A stretch of DNA of 64,000 bases from Paenibacillus macerans (GCF_900454495.1 NZ_UGSI01000002.1:1089001-1153000); one strand, 5' to 3'; shown: positions 34,877 through 44,333, counted from the first letter of the stretch. Notes: generated by a model from the sequence alone, not told the origin. Made by a program: numbers and translations.

Positions 34877-34918
34877 GTGTTGTACATTAAATTCCGTTTT
34901 ACCACTTTGCGCGGCTAA
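34877..34918 (+). CDS. Leader ORF 1 of hflX, 13 codons
   Basis: A GTG six bases after CGGAGGG encodes MLYIKFRFTTLRG and stops. The Shine-Dalgarno match is as good as that of real genes nearby. Its last codons contain GCGCGG (34909-34914), which can pair with CCGCGC (34938-34943), while an alternative stem CTCCGC/GCGGGG overlaps the same bases. A ribosome stalled on this ORF would change the fold. Not recognised as a known peptide; it may act only in cis. Confidence 0.45.
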   Translation: MLYIKFRFTTLRG

Positions 34919-35009
34919 TTGAATAGTGCCAAAGGCTCCGCGCCTGTGCGGGGCAAACGGGATAGGTGTGCTATGATAAAGGGAACCTGCAGGAACTTTA
35001 GAATAGAAT

Positions 35010-35087
35010 ATGCCTTGTGACCTGCCGCTTTCGGCTGGCGTTTTTCGCTGCCGGGGCGCTTTTTGCCATAGGTCCGTTTGCTTGTAA
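35010..35087 (+). CDS. Leader ORF 2 of hflX, 25 codons, ending in the terminator stem
   Basis: The ATG at 35010 opens a 25-codon frame whose TAA (35085-35087) falls on the first bases of the terminator hairpin. Ribosomes reaching the stop would mask the 5' arm. The Shine-Dalgarno sequence is weak (AGGA 15 bases upstream), so translation is uncertain. Confidence 0.35.
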   Translation: MPCDLPLSAGVFRCRGAFCHRSVCL

Positions 35088-35118
35088 ACACAGGTGTGGC
35101 GCCTGTGTTTATTTTTTT
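35086..35118 (+). terminator. Terminator hairpin inside the hflX leader (attenuator)
   Basis: AAACACAGG/CCTGTGTTT forms a perfect 9-bp stem with a 7-base loop, followed by ATTTTTTT. It lies 22 bp before the hflX start and ahead of its GGGAGG site. It would therefore stop transcription before hflX unless the stem is disrupted. Confidence 0.75.
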
Positions 35119-35139
35119 CTCAAGGGAGGAAGCAACTAT

Positions 35140-36417
35140 ATGGAACAACAACAGCTCGAACAAAAAGCCATCTTGGTTGGCGTGAACTTAAACCATCAGG
35201 AAGATTTCGAATACTCTATGGAGGAACTGGCGAATTTGGCGGAAGCCTGCGACATCGAAGTCGTTGGGACGCTTGCGCAAAATCTGCTCAAAATCAATAC
35301 CTCGCATTATATCGGAACGGGGAAATTAACCGAGGTCAGGGCGCTGCTTGAGGCGCACGAAGGCAATCTCGTAATTTTCAACGATGAGTTGTCCCCTTCG
35401 CAAATCCGCAATCTGGAGGCGGACCTGGATTGCAAAGTGATCGACCGGACTGTGCTGATCCTCGATATTTTTGCGCAGCGGGCCAAAACCCGGGAAGCGC
35501 AGCTGCAGGTGGAGGTCGCGCAGCTCAAATACATGCTGCCGCGCCTCGTCGGGCTGCGGGAGTCGCTGGGCCGCCAGAGCGGCGGCGTCGGCACGAAAAA
35601 CCGCGGCGCCGGGGAAACGCGCCTCGAGCTTGACCGCCGGCGGATCGAGGAGAAAATTACGGCGCTCAGCAAGGAACTGGAGCTGCTTGTGGCGCATCGG
35701 CAAACGCAGCGCAAGCAGCGCAAAAAAAACGAACTGCCCGTCGTCTCGCTGGTCGGCTACACCAATGCGGGCAAATCGACGATCATGAACGCGCTGATGG
35801 AGCTGTACAACCCGTCCCCGGAAAAGCTCGTGCTGGAGAAGGATATGCTGTTCGCCACGCTGGAAACGTCGGTCCGCAGCATTCCGCTTCAGGATAACAA
35901 AGCTTTTTTGCTGACCGATACGGTCGGGTTTGTCAGCAAGCTGCCGCACCATCTGATCAAAGCGTTCCGCTCGACGCTGGAGGAGGTGGCGGAAGCCGAC
36001 CTGCTCATCCACGTCGTCGATTATTCCAACCCGGAGTACGAACGGCTGATCGAAATCACAAACCGGACGCTGAAGGAGATCGGCATAACGGACATTCCCA
36101 CGGTTTATGCCTACAATAAATCCGATCTGACCGATCAGGCTATTCCGGAGGTTCGCGGAGATATCGTCTATATGGCCGCAAAACCCCGGATCGGCCTCCA
36201 GGAGCTGGTCTCCGAGATCCGCAGCCGGATTTTCAAAGACTATGTGCAATGTCAAATGATGATCCCTTACGATCAGGGGGCATTGGTTTCTTACTTTAAC
36301 GAGCACGCCAACGTCTTGGAAACGAGCTATGAGCCGGAGGGCACGAAACTGTCCCTGGAATGCAAGCTTAGCGATTACGGAAAATACAAGGAATACGTGA
36401 TCGAGGCGTTGAAATAA
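35140..36417 (+). CDS. hflX: GTPase HflX (ribosome-splitting factor)
   Basis: ATG 35140 follows GGGAGGAAGCAACT; the frame runs further upstream but only through leader sequence. The 425 residues show the HflX N-terminal domain (VGVNLNHQ, YIGTGKLTEV, DRTVLILDIFAQRA), the glycine-rich linker GGVGTKNRGAGETRLELDRR, and a G domain with GYTNAGKST (P loop), DTVGFV and NKSD. HflX binds 50S/70S ribosomes and splits stalled ones under heat or antibiotic stress. The leader with two small ORFs and a terminator suggests control by ribosome stalling. Confidence 0.95.
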   Translation: MEQQQLEQKAILVGVNLNHQEDFEYSMEELANLAEACDIEVVGTLAQNLLKINTSHYIGTGKLTEVRALLEAHEGNLVIFNDELSPSQIRNLEADLDCKVIDRTVLILDIFAQRAKTREAQLQVEVAQLKYMLPRLVGLRESLGRQSGGVGTKNRGAGETRLELDRRRIEEKITALSKELELLVAHRQTQRKQRKKNELPVVSLVGYTNAGKSTIMNALMELYNPSPEKLVLEKDMLFATLETSVRSIPLQDNKAFLLTDTVGFVSKLPHHLIKAFRSTLEEVAEADLLIHVVDYSNPEYERLIEITNRTLKEIGITDIPTVYAYNKSDLTDQAIPEVRGDIVYMAAKPRIGLQELVSEIRSRIFKDYVQCQMMIPYDQGALVSYFNEHANVLETSYEPEGTKLSLECKLSDYGKYKEYVIEALK

Positions 36418-36465
36418 CTTAATAATAGCCCTCAAATCACGAACTTTCCAAAGGAGACTTAAGCG

Positions 36466-36936
36466 ATGTCGGATATGCTGGTCAAGTTGTACGATTTGCC
36501 GCCTTTTGAACCGGTGGAGCAATATGAAGCGCGCACGGGGGTGACGATCCGGCGGGCGATCGCCCCGGAAAAGCACGTCGTCGCCAAATGGGTCGGCGAG
36601 CATTTCAGCCCGTTTTGGGTCAGCGAATGCGAAGTGGCTTTTGCCCGGGCGCCGATCACCTGCATCATCGCCATCGATAACGGCAAACTGCTCGGCTTTG
36701 CCTGTTACGACACGACGGCCAAAGGATTCTTCGGCCCCACCGGGGTCGATGAACAGGAGCGCGGCAGAGGCATCGGCAAAATGCTGCTGCTGCACACCCT
36801 CGATTTGATGCGTCTCGACGGCTACGGATATGCGGCGATCGGCGGGGCGGGGCCCAAGGACTTTTACGCCAAAGCGGCGGGCGCGGTCGTGATCGAAGGC
36901 TCGGAGCCGGGGATTTATAAAGGAATGCTTCGCTAG
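36466..36936 (+). CDS. GNAT-family N-acetyltransferase
   Basis: The ATG follows AAAGGAGACTTAAGCG, 48 bp after hflX. The 156-residue protein has the acetyl-CoA pyrophosphate loop ERGRGIGKMLL preceded by the strand FGPTGVDE, and ends in a GDG-like AGPKDFYAKAAGA segment. It acetylates an unknown amine in the cytoplasm. It probably shares the hflX transcript. Confidence 0.85.
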   Translation: MSDMLVKLYDLPPFEPVEQYEARTGVTIRRAIAPEKHVVAKWVGEHFSPFWVSECEVAFARAPITCIIAIDNGKLLGFACYDTTAKGFFGPTGVDEQERGRGIGKMLLLHTLDLMRLDGYGYAAIGGAGPKDFYAKAAGAVVIEGSEPGIYKGMLR

Positions 36937-36952
36937 TTAGCGTAGCGGGAAG

Positions 36953-37003
36953 CAAAAAGAGCCTCATCCATTGTCGTTTGGATGGGGCTTCTGCTTTTTT
37001 TGA
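36953..37003 (+). terminator. Rho-independent terminator
   Basis: GCAAAAAGAGCCTCATCCA pairs with TGGATGGGGCTTCTGC (internal mismatches), followed by seven T. It ends the hflX-GNAT unit. Confidence 0.75.
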
Positions 37004-37075
37004 GAGTGATTGCTGCTCAGACCAGTAGGTAGACCATTGAATAGTTGTAAAATGAACAGTTGCTTATCCGGATAT

Positions 37076-37240
37076 ATAACCAAACACTTGTTTTAGTGTA
37101 AAACATGCAATTAGATCTGTTTAATCTGAAGAGCTGAAGAAAATGGTTGGATGGTAGTTGCAGGAAATGCAATTAAAACCTTTAAATCCGTATCTTAAAT
37201 TGAACCTAGGTGTAAGTTTTGCAATTATGGCCTAAAGACC
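37076..37240. repeat. ATGCAATTA-type repeated segments
   Basis: Related strings AAAACATGCAATTAGA, GGAAATGCAATTAAAA and TTTTGCAATTATGG lie in direct and inverted order. They look like a diverged relative of the neighbouring repeat family. No gene is visible between 37004 and 37644. Confidence 0.35.
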
Positions 37241-37305
37241 ATCGATGGATGTTGTTGGCGCGTATACACGTAAACCGGATATGAGCGATTAACTTCATTG
37301 GCTCG

Positions 37306-37500
37306 ATCAAATGCAAAAATGCATTTCATTTTCTCTAAATTTCCACTCTATAGCGATTGAAATGCAAAATACATCTCATTCAGGGCTATATAATAAAAAA
37401 GTAACTTCTGACCGGAAATGAACTGCAGTTTTGCATTTGAACCACCCGTTTCGAGGGATTTCGACGAAATTCGCCTGCCCTTTTGCATTTCGCGATAGTG
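37306..37500. repeat. AAATGCAAA-type intergenic repeat, copy B1
   Basis: About 190 bp with GAAATGCAAAA on the left and TTTTGCATTTCGC on the right, and the core AATAAAAAAGTAACTT then CGGAAATGAACTGCA. The same core recurs at 44431-44630. Overall quasi-palindromic, non-coding. Confidence 0.65.
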
Positions 37501-37644
37501 AGCTACGTGCATAACTCCGTAGCCCGTAGCCTGCTAACCGTTTCTTTTTTTATGCTAACGCGGAAGTGAGCCTGGACGGAGGCCAGGCTTCTCTTATTCG
37601 TTTGGGACCATCGTACATCATACTATCTTCCATAAAACTGTCCT

Positions 37645-39207
37645 CTACAGCGCCGGCAGCACAACGGTAAACGTCGCTCCCGCCCCAAGTTCGCTGGCTG
37701 CGGAGATTTGCCCGCCGTGCGCTTCGACGATCGACTGGGAGATCGCCAGCCCCAGTCCGGCGCCGCCTTGTTTGCGCGTCCGCGAGGCGTCGCTGCGGTA
37801 AAACCGCTCGAAGACGTGAGGCAGATGCTCTTTGGCGATCCCCGGCCCGTTATCCTTGACCTGAAGCAGTGCCCGTCCGGGCTCGTGAGTCAAGGTTACC
37901 GCAATCCGGCCGGTTTGCCGGTCGGTATGCTGAACGGCGTTATGAAACAGGTTCAGCACGACCTGTTTGATTTTATCGTTGTCGCACATCGCGGCCAGCC
38001 CCGGATGCAGCGCAAACCGGACCTCCCGGTCTTCGGCCAGCATCCGGAGGTGCGGTTCCATTTCCCTTATCAATTCGTCCAGCAGAACCTGCGTCCGCTG
38101 CACGACCGGAGTGCGGTCCAATTTGGCCAGCGTCAGCAGGTCCTCCACCAGCTTCTTCATCCGCCCCGATTCGCCAAGCATGCTGTTCAGCGCCGCGTGA
38201 AGCTGCTCCGGCTGGTCGGCGGCCCCGCGCAGCAACACTTCGAGGAACCCGTGAATCGAGGTCAGCGGGGTGCGCAGCTCATGGGAGGCGTCGGCGACGA
38301 AGCGGCGCATCTGCTCCTTCGCCTCCCGCTCCGCCTCAAAGGCGTTCTCCAGCCGCTCCATCATCCCGTTAAACGAAACGCCGAGCCGGTCGATTTCCGA
38401 TTGCCCCGAAGCCGCCGGAAAACGGTTGCCGAGATTGCCGGCATTCGTATCCTCCACCGTTTTGACCATCTGGTTCAAAGGATTAAGCGTGCGCCGCAAC
38501 ACCGGGAAATACAACGCCAATCCCCCGGCTAACGCGAGCAGGGAAAGCCCGGCGAACGTCAGCAGCTGCCGAAACACCACCTTCAGCATCGGAGCGGTGT
38601 AAATCCCCATTTGCACAAGCCAGGCCTGCTCCCCGTTGTCCCCGGGAAACACCACTTCGCGGAATACGACAAGCTGCTCGTTGCCTTCCCCGTCCTTCAT
38701 GACACGGTATTCGCCAGGACGCGATTTGCCCCAGTTCCGGTTAAACAGCTTTCCGTATTCGCTATCGGTCAGGCGGGGGGCGGTAATGCCCGTTTCGGAG
38801 GCCAAATCGATAAATTTATAATCGGAGTTGATGATGGCCAGCGAGGAATCGGGCAAAAACAGGAGCGGACGCGGCTCCGGAACGTTTTTGTTTCCGGACC
38901 CGGCCCCGGCCCCGGGGCCTGCAGGCGCAGGTCTTTGCCCTTCGCCTTCCCAATGCTCGGGAGTTTGCCCGCTCCGGTCGAACACTTCTCTTAACGGACC
39001 TCTCATCTGTGAAGCCATTTTCTCGGCCTGATTTTTATATATAAAATCCTTCATAATTACGTATTGGAACGCTCCGATCAAAACGAGCAAAGCGGCCAAA
39101 ATGAACAGGGAACGCGACAGCAGTTGAAACCGCAGCGAACCCGGCAAAAACAAGCTTCGCCATCTTTGCCCAAAATTGCTTTTGTTGGGTTTGGGGCTAT
39201 TCATCAT
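37645..39207 (-). CDS. Sensor histidine kinase
   Basis: The 520-residue protein has a membrane helix at about 30-52, an extracellular sensor region to about 205 (including a Pro/Gly-rich PAGPGAGAGSG stretch), a second helix at 213-235, a HAMP linker, HisKA with His309 in ADASHELRTPLTS, and a HATPase domain (NLFHNAVQHT, DNGPGIAKEHLPHVFERF, GGAGLGLAIS). It autophosphorylates and passes phosphate to the adjacent response regulator. It is downstream of and co-transcribed with that regulator (30-bp gap). The signal is unknown. Confidence 0.93.
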   Translation of the reverse strand: MMNSPKPNKSNFGQRWRSLFLPGSLRFQLLSRSLFILAALLVLIGAFQYVIMKDFIYKNQAEKMASQMRGPLREVFDRSGQTPEHWEGEGQRPAPAGPGAGAGSGNKNVPEPRPLLFLPDSSLAIINSDYKFIDLASETGITAPRLTDSEYGKLFNRNWGKSRPGEYRVMKDGEGNEQLVVFREVVFPGDNGEQAWLVQMGIYTAPMLKVVFRQLLTFAGLSLLALAGGLALYFPVLRRTLNPLNQMVKTVEDTNAGNLGNRFPAASGQSEIDRLGVSFNGMMERLENAFEAEREAKEQMRRFVADASHELRTPLTSIHGFLEVLLRGAADQPEQLHAALNSMLGESGRMKKLVEDLLTLAKLDRTPVVQRTQVLLDELIREMEPHLRMLAEDREVRFALHPGLAAMCDNDKIKQVVLNLFHNAVQHTDRQTGRIAVTLTHEPGRALLQVKDNGPGIAKEHLPHVFERFYRSDASRTRKQGGAGLGLAISQSIVEAHGGQISAASELGAGATFTVVLPAL

Positions 39208-39237
39208 CGCAAGTTCCTTTCCTTATTAAGAAGGGCT

Positions 39238-39927
39238 TCAGGGCAAATCGACGCGATAGCCCGCGCCGCGAAGCGTGCGGATCAGCCGGTGCTCTTTGTC
39301 GTGCAATTTTTCCCGAAGCGAGCGGATATAGACTTCCACGATATTTTCCTCGCCGCCGAAATCGTACCCCCATACTTTATCCAATATCGTGGTTTTGCTA
39401 AGCACGATCCCGTGGTTGAGGATCAGGTATTTGAGCAGCTCGTATTCGGTCGGGGACAGCTCCAGCGGCTGCTCCCGGTATATAATTTCTTTTCTCCGGT
39501 CGTCCAGGCGGAATGGTCCGATAACGACTTCGCCGAACAGCGCCGGAAACTGGTTGCGCAGGCGCGCCCCGATGCGGGCCAGCAGCTCCTCGAAGCTGAA
39601 CGGCTTGACGACGTAATCGTCGGCGCCGATCGTCAGCCCCTTCACCCGGTCGTCCACTTCGTCCTTGGCCGTCAGCATAATGATCGCGACGTTGTCTCCG
39701 TTTTTGCGCACCAGCCGGCACACTTCCCAGCCGTCCATACCCGGCATCATGACGTCCAGCACAACGACATGCGGTTGAAATTCCGCCGCCACGCTGACGG
39801 CGCTCATCCCGTCCGCCGCGGTCCGGACCTCAAAGCCTTCATTCGCCAGACCCAGCTCCAGAAACTGCACGATATGCGGCTCGTCGTCCACCAGCAATAT
39901 TTTTGCGCCTTTCACGTTATTCATCAT
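39238..39927 (-). CDS. OmpR-family response regulator
   Basis: The ATG follows AGGAGGCATTTTT. The 229 residues comprise a receiver domain with the acidic pair DDE at the start, phospho-acceptor Asp58 in LDVMMPGMDG, Thr and Lys switch residues (MLTAKDE, VVKPFSFEELLAR), and a winged-helix output domain (LELSPTEYELLKYL, VEVYIRSLREKL, IRTLRGAGYRV). It binds DNA upon phosphorylation by the neighbouring kinase. Targets unknown. Confidence 0.95.
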   Translation of the reverse strand: MMNNVKGAKILLVDDEPHIVQFLELGLANEGFEVRTAADGMSAVSVAAEFQPHVVVLDVMMPGMDGWEVCRLVRKNGDNVAIIMLTAKDEVDDRVKGLTIGADDYVVKPFSFEELLARIGARLRNQFPALFGEVVIGPFRLDDRRKEIIYREQPLELSPTEYELLKYLILNHGIVLSKTTILDKVWGYDFGGEENIVEVYIRSLREKLHDKEHRLIRTLRGAGYRVDLP

Positions 39928-40261
39928 AAAAATGCCTCCTAATAATATAAAGCCGCAGCCTGTCGTCTTCGGATGATCTCTATTATGGCCGATAACGCTG
40001 AACGTTTGCTGAAAGCCGCCTTAACGCCGACTTAAACTGAGCGGGCAGGTAAACTGCCCAGGCAGGCGGAACGCGCCGCCGTACATAGCGGATCAGGGTA
40101 TTTAGCGAACCTTAATCGCCTTCTTTCATCCTGATCGTACCCGGTTTGCGCCGCGATGTAAATTATTTGCATTCCGCCGGTTCGTCCTTGCCGCTCTTGA
40201 TTGCCACTCAATTTATAAGCTATACTTTTGTCATTAAGTCTTTGAAAAGGGGAGTAACGAG
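39928..40261. other. Divergent intergenic region, no clear feature
   Basis: It carries the 5' regions of the two-component operon and the pyrophosphatase gene. I see no repeat, ORF or convincing promoter hexamer pair beyond weak candidates. Confidence 0.3.
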
Positions 40262-41194
40262 ATGGAAAAAGTGTTGATTTTCGGACATAAAAATCCGGAC
40301 ACGGATACGATCTGCTCGGCGATCGCCTATGCCGATTTGAAATCGAAGCTGGGCTGGAACGTGGAGCCGGTGCGGCTTGGGGAAGTGAACGGGGAAACGG
40401 CGTTTGCGCTGGAGCGGTTCGGCTTTGCCGCGCCCCGGCTGGTGGAAGCGGTGGCCGGGGAGGCGAAGGAGGTCATTTTGGTCGACCACAACGAACGTCA
40501 GCAAAGCGTGTCCGACATCGATCAGGTTCGCGTGGTCGAAGTTATCGACCATCACCGGATCGCCAATTTTGAAACGAGCGGCCCGCTCTACTATCGCGCT
40601 GAGCCGGTAGGCTGTACGGCAACGATTCTGGGCAAAATGTACAAGGAAAACGGCATCGAAGTTCCGGCCAATATCGCCGGGCTGATGTTGTCCGCGATCA
40701 TTTCCGACTCGCTGCTGTTCAAATCGCCGACCTGCACCGAGCAGGATGTGGCCGCAGCCCGCGAACTGGCCGGCATCGCCGGCGTCAACGCGGAGGAATA
40801 CGGACTCGATATGCTGAAAGCCGGGGCCGATCTGAGCGACAAGACGATCGAACAGTTGATTACGCTTGACGCCAAGGAGTTCGACATGGGCGGGTCTAAG
40901 GTGGAAATCGCTCAGGTGAACGCGGTGGACGTAAACGACGTCCTGTCGCGGCAAAGCGAAATCGAAGCCGCGTTAAACGGCATCATCGAACGTAAAGGAT
41001 TGGACTTGTTTTTGTTCGTCGTCACCGACATTCTGAACAACGATTCCGTGGGCCTGGCGCTCGGAAAAGCGGCCGACGCGGTTGAGCAGGCGTACAGCGT
41101 CAAGCTGGCCGGCAACAAGGCGGTGCTGAAAGGCGTCGTATCCCGCAAGTCGCAAATCGTGCCGGTGCTGACCGACATTTTCAACAAGCGTTAA
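40262..41194 (+). CDS. ppaC: Manganese-dependent inorganic pyrophosphatase (family II)
   Basis: The ATG follows AAGGGGAGTAACGAG. The 310-residue protein has the DHH-family metal ligands in the B. subtilis PpaC pattern: His9, Asp13 and Asp15 in GHKNPDTDT, Asp75 in LVDHNE, and His97/His98 in VIDHHRI. A C-terminal substrate domain with SRKSQIVPVL follows. It hydrolyses pyrophosphate to phosphate in the cytoplasm, pulling biosynthetic reactions forward. Monocistronic, with a strong terminator. Confidence 0.96.
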   Translation: MEKVLIFGHKNPDTDTICSAIAYADLKSKLGWNVEPVRLGEVNGETAFALERFGFAAPRLVEAVAGEAKEVILVDHNERQQSVSDIDQVRVVEVIDHHRIANFETSGPLYYRAEPVGCTATILGKMYKENGIEVPANIAGLMLSAIISDSLLFKSPTCTEQDVAAARELAGIAGVNAEEYGLDMLKAGADLSDKTIEQLITLDAKEFDMGGSKVEIAQVNAVDVNDVLSRQSEIEAALNGIIERKGLDLFLFVVTDILNNDSVGLALGKAADAVEQAYSVKLAGNKAVLKGVVSRKSQIVPVLTDIFNKR

Positions 41195-41223
41195 TCGCAA
41201 GTTCGAACTGATATTACGGAATG

Positions 41224-41273
41224 AAAAAAGTCTTGAAGCGGCGGGTGTGGCCCGTTTGCTTCAAGACTTTTTT
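41224..41273. terminator. Strong rho-independent terminator
   Basis: AAAAAAGTCTTGAAGC and GCTTCAAGACTTTTTT are perfect complements around a GC-rich loop. It serves the pyrophosphatase gene and, through its symmetric A/T runs, the converging MFS gene. Confidence 0.9.
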
Positions 41274-41317
41274 GTTGTAAATACCGTGCGCCGTCTAAGG
41301 GCAGGCGTTTTTCGCGC

Positions 41318-42574
41318 CTACGGCTGCTCGGCCGCCGGAGTAGGGGCCGGAGCCGGCTTTTTATATTTGAAGATCGGGATCAGAATCGCCGCCCCGGCCA
41401 GCATGATGATGCCGGAGACCGCATAGATGCCGACCAGCGGGAAAAACTTTTTGAGCACGCCGGACAACGACATCATGATGACCATCATGCCCATGAACAT
41501 CGGGCTAAGCACGCCGTTGACGCGCCCGACGTATTCCTGCTCCGTCCATTGCAGAATGAGCGTGTTAATGCCGATTTGGATGCAGGGCATCGTCAGGCCG
41601 TTAATAAATTGCAGCGTCAAGGTGAGCGGAACGCTTGTCGAGAAGCCCATGCCGGCGATACACAACGCGCTGATCGTTATTCCGAACGCCAGCAGGATCT
41701 GCGGCGGGATGCGTTTGGCCAGCGTCATGACGACCGCTCCGCCGATCAGCATGGCGATCCCGTTCACCATCAGCAGAAATTGCAGGAACTCCTCGCTTTT
41801 CCCCAGGTTTTCCGTGACTAAAAACAACCCCAATGTCTGAATCGTACCGACGGAAAAACCGGCGATCGCAAAGGTCGCGCCGAGCACTTTGAGCACCGGG
41901 CTGCCCCAGACGTAGCGGAAGCCGGCCGCCAGTTCCTGGCGGATATTCGATTGCCGGGGCGATTTTTCTTCCGGCGTTTCATCGGCCGGGATGCGGAACA
42001 GAACAACCGCTGACAGCAGAAAGGCCACGCCCATCACGCCGATCGAAAGATGAATGCCAAATTGATGATAAGCAAAGATGCCGAGCGACGGCCCCAGCAC
42101 CATAAAGATGGCGATCAGCGACTGGAACAGGGCCATGCCTTGCTGCACCTGATCGGGATGGACGTGCTGCTTGAACAGCTTCATCACCGACGGCTGAGAG
42201 AACTGCGACAAAATCGCCGAAATGAAGGTGGCGAAATAAACGGTTTCCCATGATTCGTACAATAGCGTGATCAATACGACAAACACCGACACCGCAGAAA
42301 GAAAGTCGCACCAGATCATCGTTTTTTTCGGTTTCCAACGGTCGGCAAAGGCGCCACCGATAAAGGAAAACACAAAAATCGGCGCAAACTCCACCACCGA
42401 AATCAGCGAGATGGCCAGCGGGTCGTTATGCGTTTTTTCCGAAACGAACATCAAAATGGCGAAATTGCGGACCCAGATCCCAATCTGCAAAAAAATGTTG
42501 GAGATCAGAATCGTCTGGTAAAATTTGTTGCGAAACAAACTGGGAGCGGGGGAAGCATGCGCTTGATTAGTCAT
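41318..42574 (-). CDS. MFS transporter
   Basis: ATG 42574 is preferred (GAGGTGG upstream) over a GTG three codons earlier. The 418 residues contain about 12 hydrophobic segments. The MFS loop motif is GGAFADRWKPKKTMIWCD, and a second conserved loop is seen in the C-terminal half. The FLQIGIWVRNFAILMFV start is typical of DHA3-like exporters. A Lys/Pro/Ala-rich tail (KYKKPAPAPTPAAEQP) ends the protein. Drug or metabolite efflux is likely; substrate unknown. Confidence 0.87.
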   Translation of the reverse strand: MTNQAHASPAPSLFRNKFYQTILISNIFLQIGIWVRNFAILMFVSEKTHNDPLAISLISVVEFAPIFVFSFIGGAFADRWKPKKTMIWCDFLSAVSVFVVLITLLYESWETVYFATFISAILSQFSQPSVMKLFKQHVHPDQVQQGMALFQSLIAIFMVLGPSLGIFAYHQFGIHLSIGVMGVAFLLSAVVLFRIPADETPEEKSPRQSNIRQELAAGFRYVWGSPVLKVLGATFAIAGFSVGTIQTLGLFLVTENLGKSEEFLQFLLMVNGIAMLIGGAVVMTLAKRIPPQILLAFGITISALCIAGMGFSTSVPLTLTLQFINGLTMPCIQIGINTLILQWTEQEYVGRVNGVLSPMFMGMMVIMMSLSGVLKKFFPLVGIYAVSGIIMLAGAAILIPIFKYKKPAPAPTPAAEQP

Positions 42575-42875
42575 TATTACCACCTCAATATGGTCTCGTT
42601 TTATTAGTGAAGCTTACCCAACTTTCATATAATAAGTGTTTTTGGTTGTTTAGGAAAGAGAAAAAACGATTATAATCGGACATTCCTAAAGTGGTATATT
42701 TCAATTTTTAAGCATTTTCGCGGATACCGGAGTATTCGGGAGCATACTTGCCGATTAAGCGATTTTCTCGGGTGAGATGTATTTGAGCGGGGCGGCGTTT
42801 CTTTTATATAATCGGGAGCGTTGGCGTTGCACCGGACCTTTAAATCCATCAATTATTATAGGAGGTATTTTTATT
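42575..42875. other. Divergent intergenic region, no clear feature
   Basis: AT-rich DNA between the MFS and SulP genes. It carries the GGAGG site of the SulP gene at 42861-42865. No repeat, terminator or secure promoter was identified. Confidence 0.3.
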
Positions 42876-44333
42876 TTGCTAAAACAACTTCATATTAAGC
42901 GGGCCTGGTTTTCGAATACGCAAAGCGATATTCTGTCCGGATTGACGGTTGCTTTCGCCTTGATTCCCGAAGCGATCGCCTTTTCCATTTTGGCCGGCGT
43001 CAGCCCGATGGTCGGGCTTTACGCCTCGTTCACAATCGCGGTCGTGATCGCTTTCGCCGGCGGGCGCCCGGGCATGATCTCGGCGGCTACCGGCGCGATG
43101 GCGCTGCTGATGGGCGGTCTCGTCCGCGACCATGGCATCGAATATTTATTCGCCGCCACGATTTTGGCCGGGATCCTGCAGATCATCATGGGCATGCTGA
43201 GACTGGGAAAATTCATCAGCTTTTTGCCGCATTCGGTCATGACCGGCTTTGTGAACGCGCTGGCGATTTTGATCTTTATGGCGCAGCTGACGCATTTTTC
43301 CGGCCAAGGGTGGATGATGTACGCGCTGGTGGCGTTGACGCTGGCGATCATTTACCTTTTTCCGCTGATCACCAAGGCGGTTCCGTCCGCCCTTGTGGCG
43401 ATCATTGCCGTATCGGTGCTCGCGATCTCGCTGCGCCTTGATGTCAAAACCGTAGGCGACATGGGGGAAATGACGGCGTCCTTGCCCGTTTTCCATATTC
43501 CCGATGTCGCGGTTTCCTGGGAGATGCTGAAAACCATTTTCCCGGTGTCGCTGTCGCTGGCCTTTGTCGGCCTGTTGGAGTCGCTGATGACGGCGACGCT
43601 GATCGATGACATCACAAATACATCCAGCAGTAAAAACCGGGAAATGAAAGGCCAGGGCCTGGCCAACATCGTGACCGGATTTTTCGGCGGCATGGCCGGC
43701 TGCGCGATGATCGGACAGTCGATGGTCAATATGAAATCCGGCGGACGGACGCGGCTGTCCACGCTGGTGTCCGGCATCGGCCTGCTGTTTCTCGTCATCG
43801 TGCTTGGGGACGTCGTCAAGCAAATCCCGATGGCGGCGCTCGTCGGCGTCATGTTTATGGTATCCATCGGGACGTTCGATTGGAGCTCCCTCAAATCGCT
43901 GCCCAAAATTCCGCTGTCCGACGCGCTGATTATGGCGATCACGGTTGTGGCCGTGGTCGCTACCGATAATTTGTCCATCGGCGTAGGGATCGGCGTGCTG
44001 CTGAGCGCGCTCGTGTTCGCCTGGAAGATGGCGAGCATCCGCATCTCCGTAAGCCTGGAACAGGGAGTTAAAACGTATACCGTAACCGGGCAGATGTTTT
44101 TTGGCACGGTGTCCCATTTTTTAAATGAATTCGATCCCGAAGGCGATCCGGAGCATGTGACCGTCGATTTCGCGAAATCGCATGTCTGGGACCAGTCGGC
44201 GGTTAACGCGATTTCCAAATTGCTGCACAAGTACCGGCTGCAAGGCAAAAACGTTACGATTGTCGGGCTCAACGAAGAAAGCACCCGGCTCGTCGAACGC
44301 ATCGGTTTGTCTACGCCGGCCGGGCATGGTTGA
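42876..44333 (+). CDS. SulP-family anion transporter with STAS domain
   Basis: A TTG start at 42876 fits AGGAGGTATTTTTATT upstream; the frame extends back to 42777 through non-family residues. The 485 residues begin with the SulP signature region (DILSGLTVAFALIPEAIAFS, GVSPMVGLYASF, GRPGMISAATGAMALL). They have 10-12 membrane segments and end with a STAS domain from about residue 390. Bacterial SulP proteins import sulfate, bicarbonate or dicarboxylates; the substrate cannot be told here. A strong terminator follows. Confidence 0.9.
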   Translation: MLKQLHIKRAWFSNTQSDILSGLTVAFALIPEAIAFSILAGVSPMVGLYASFTIAVVIAFAGGRPGMISAATGAMALLMGGLVRDHGIEYLFAATILAGILQIIMGMLRLGKFISFLPHSVMTGFVNALAILIFMAQLTHFSGQGWMMYALVALTLAIIYLFPLITKAVPSALVAIIAVSVLAISLRLDVKTVGDMGEMTASLPVFHIPDVAVSWEMLKTIFPVSLSLAFVGLLESLMTATLIDDITNTSSSKNREMKGQGLANIVTGFFGGMAGCAMIGQSMVNMKSGGRTRLSTLVSGIGLLFLVIVLGDVVKQIPMAALVGVMFMVSIGTFDWSSLKSLPKIPLSDALIMAITVVAVVATDNLSIGVGIGVLLSALVFAWKMASIRISVSLEQGVKTYTVTGQMFFGTVSHFLNEFDPEGDPEHVTVDFAKSHVWDQSAVNAISKLLHKYRLQGKNVTIVGLNEESTRLVERIGLSTPAGHG

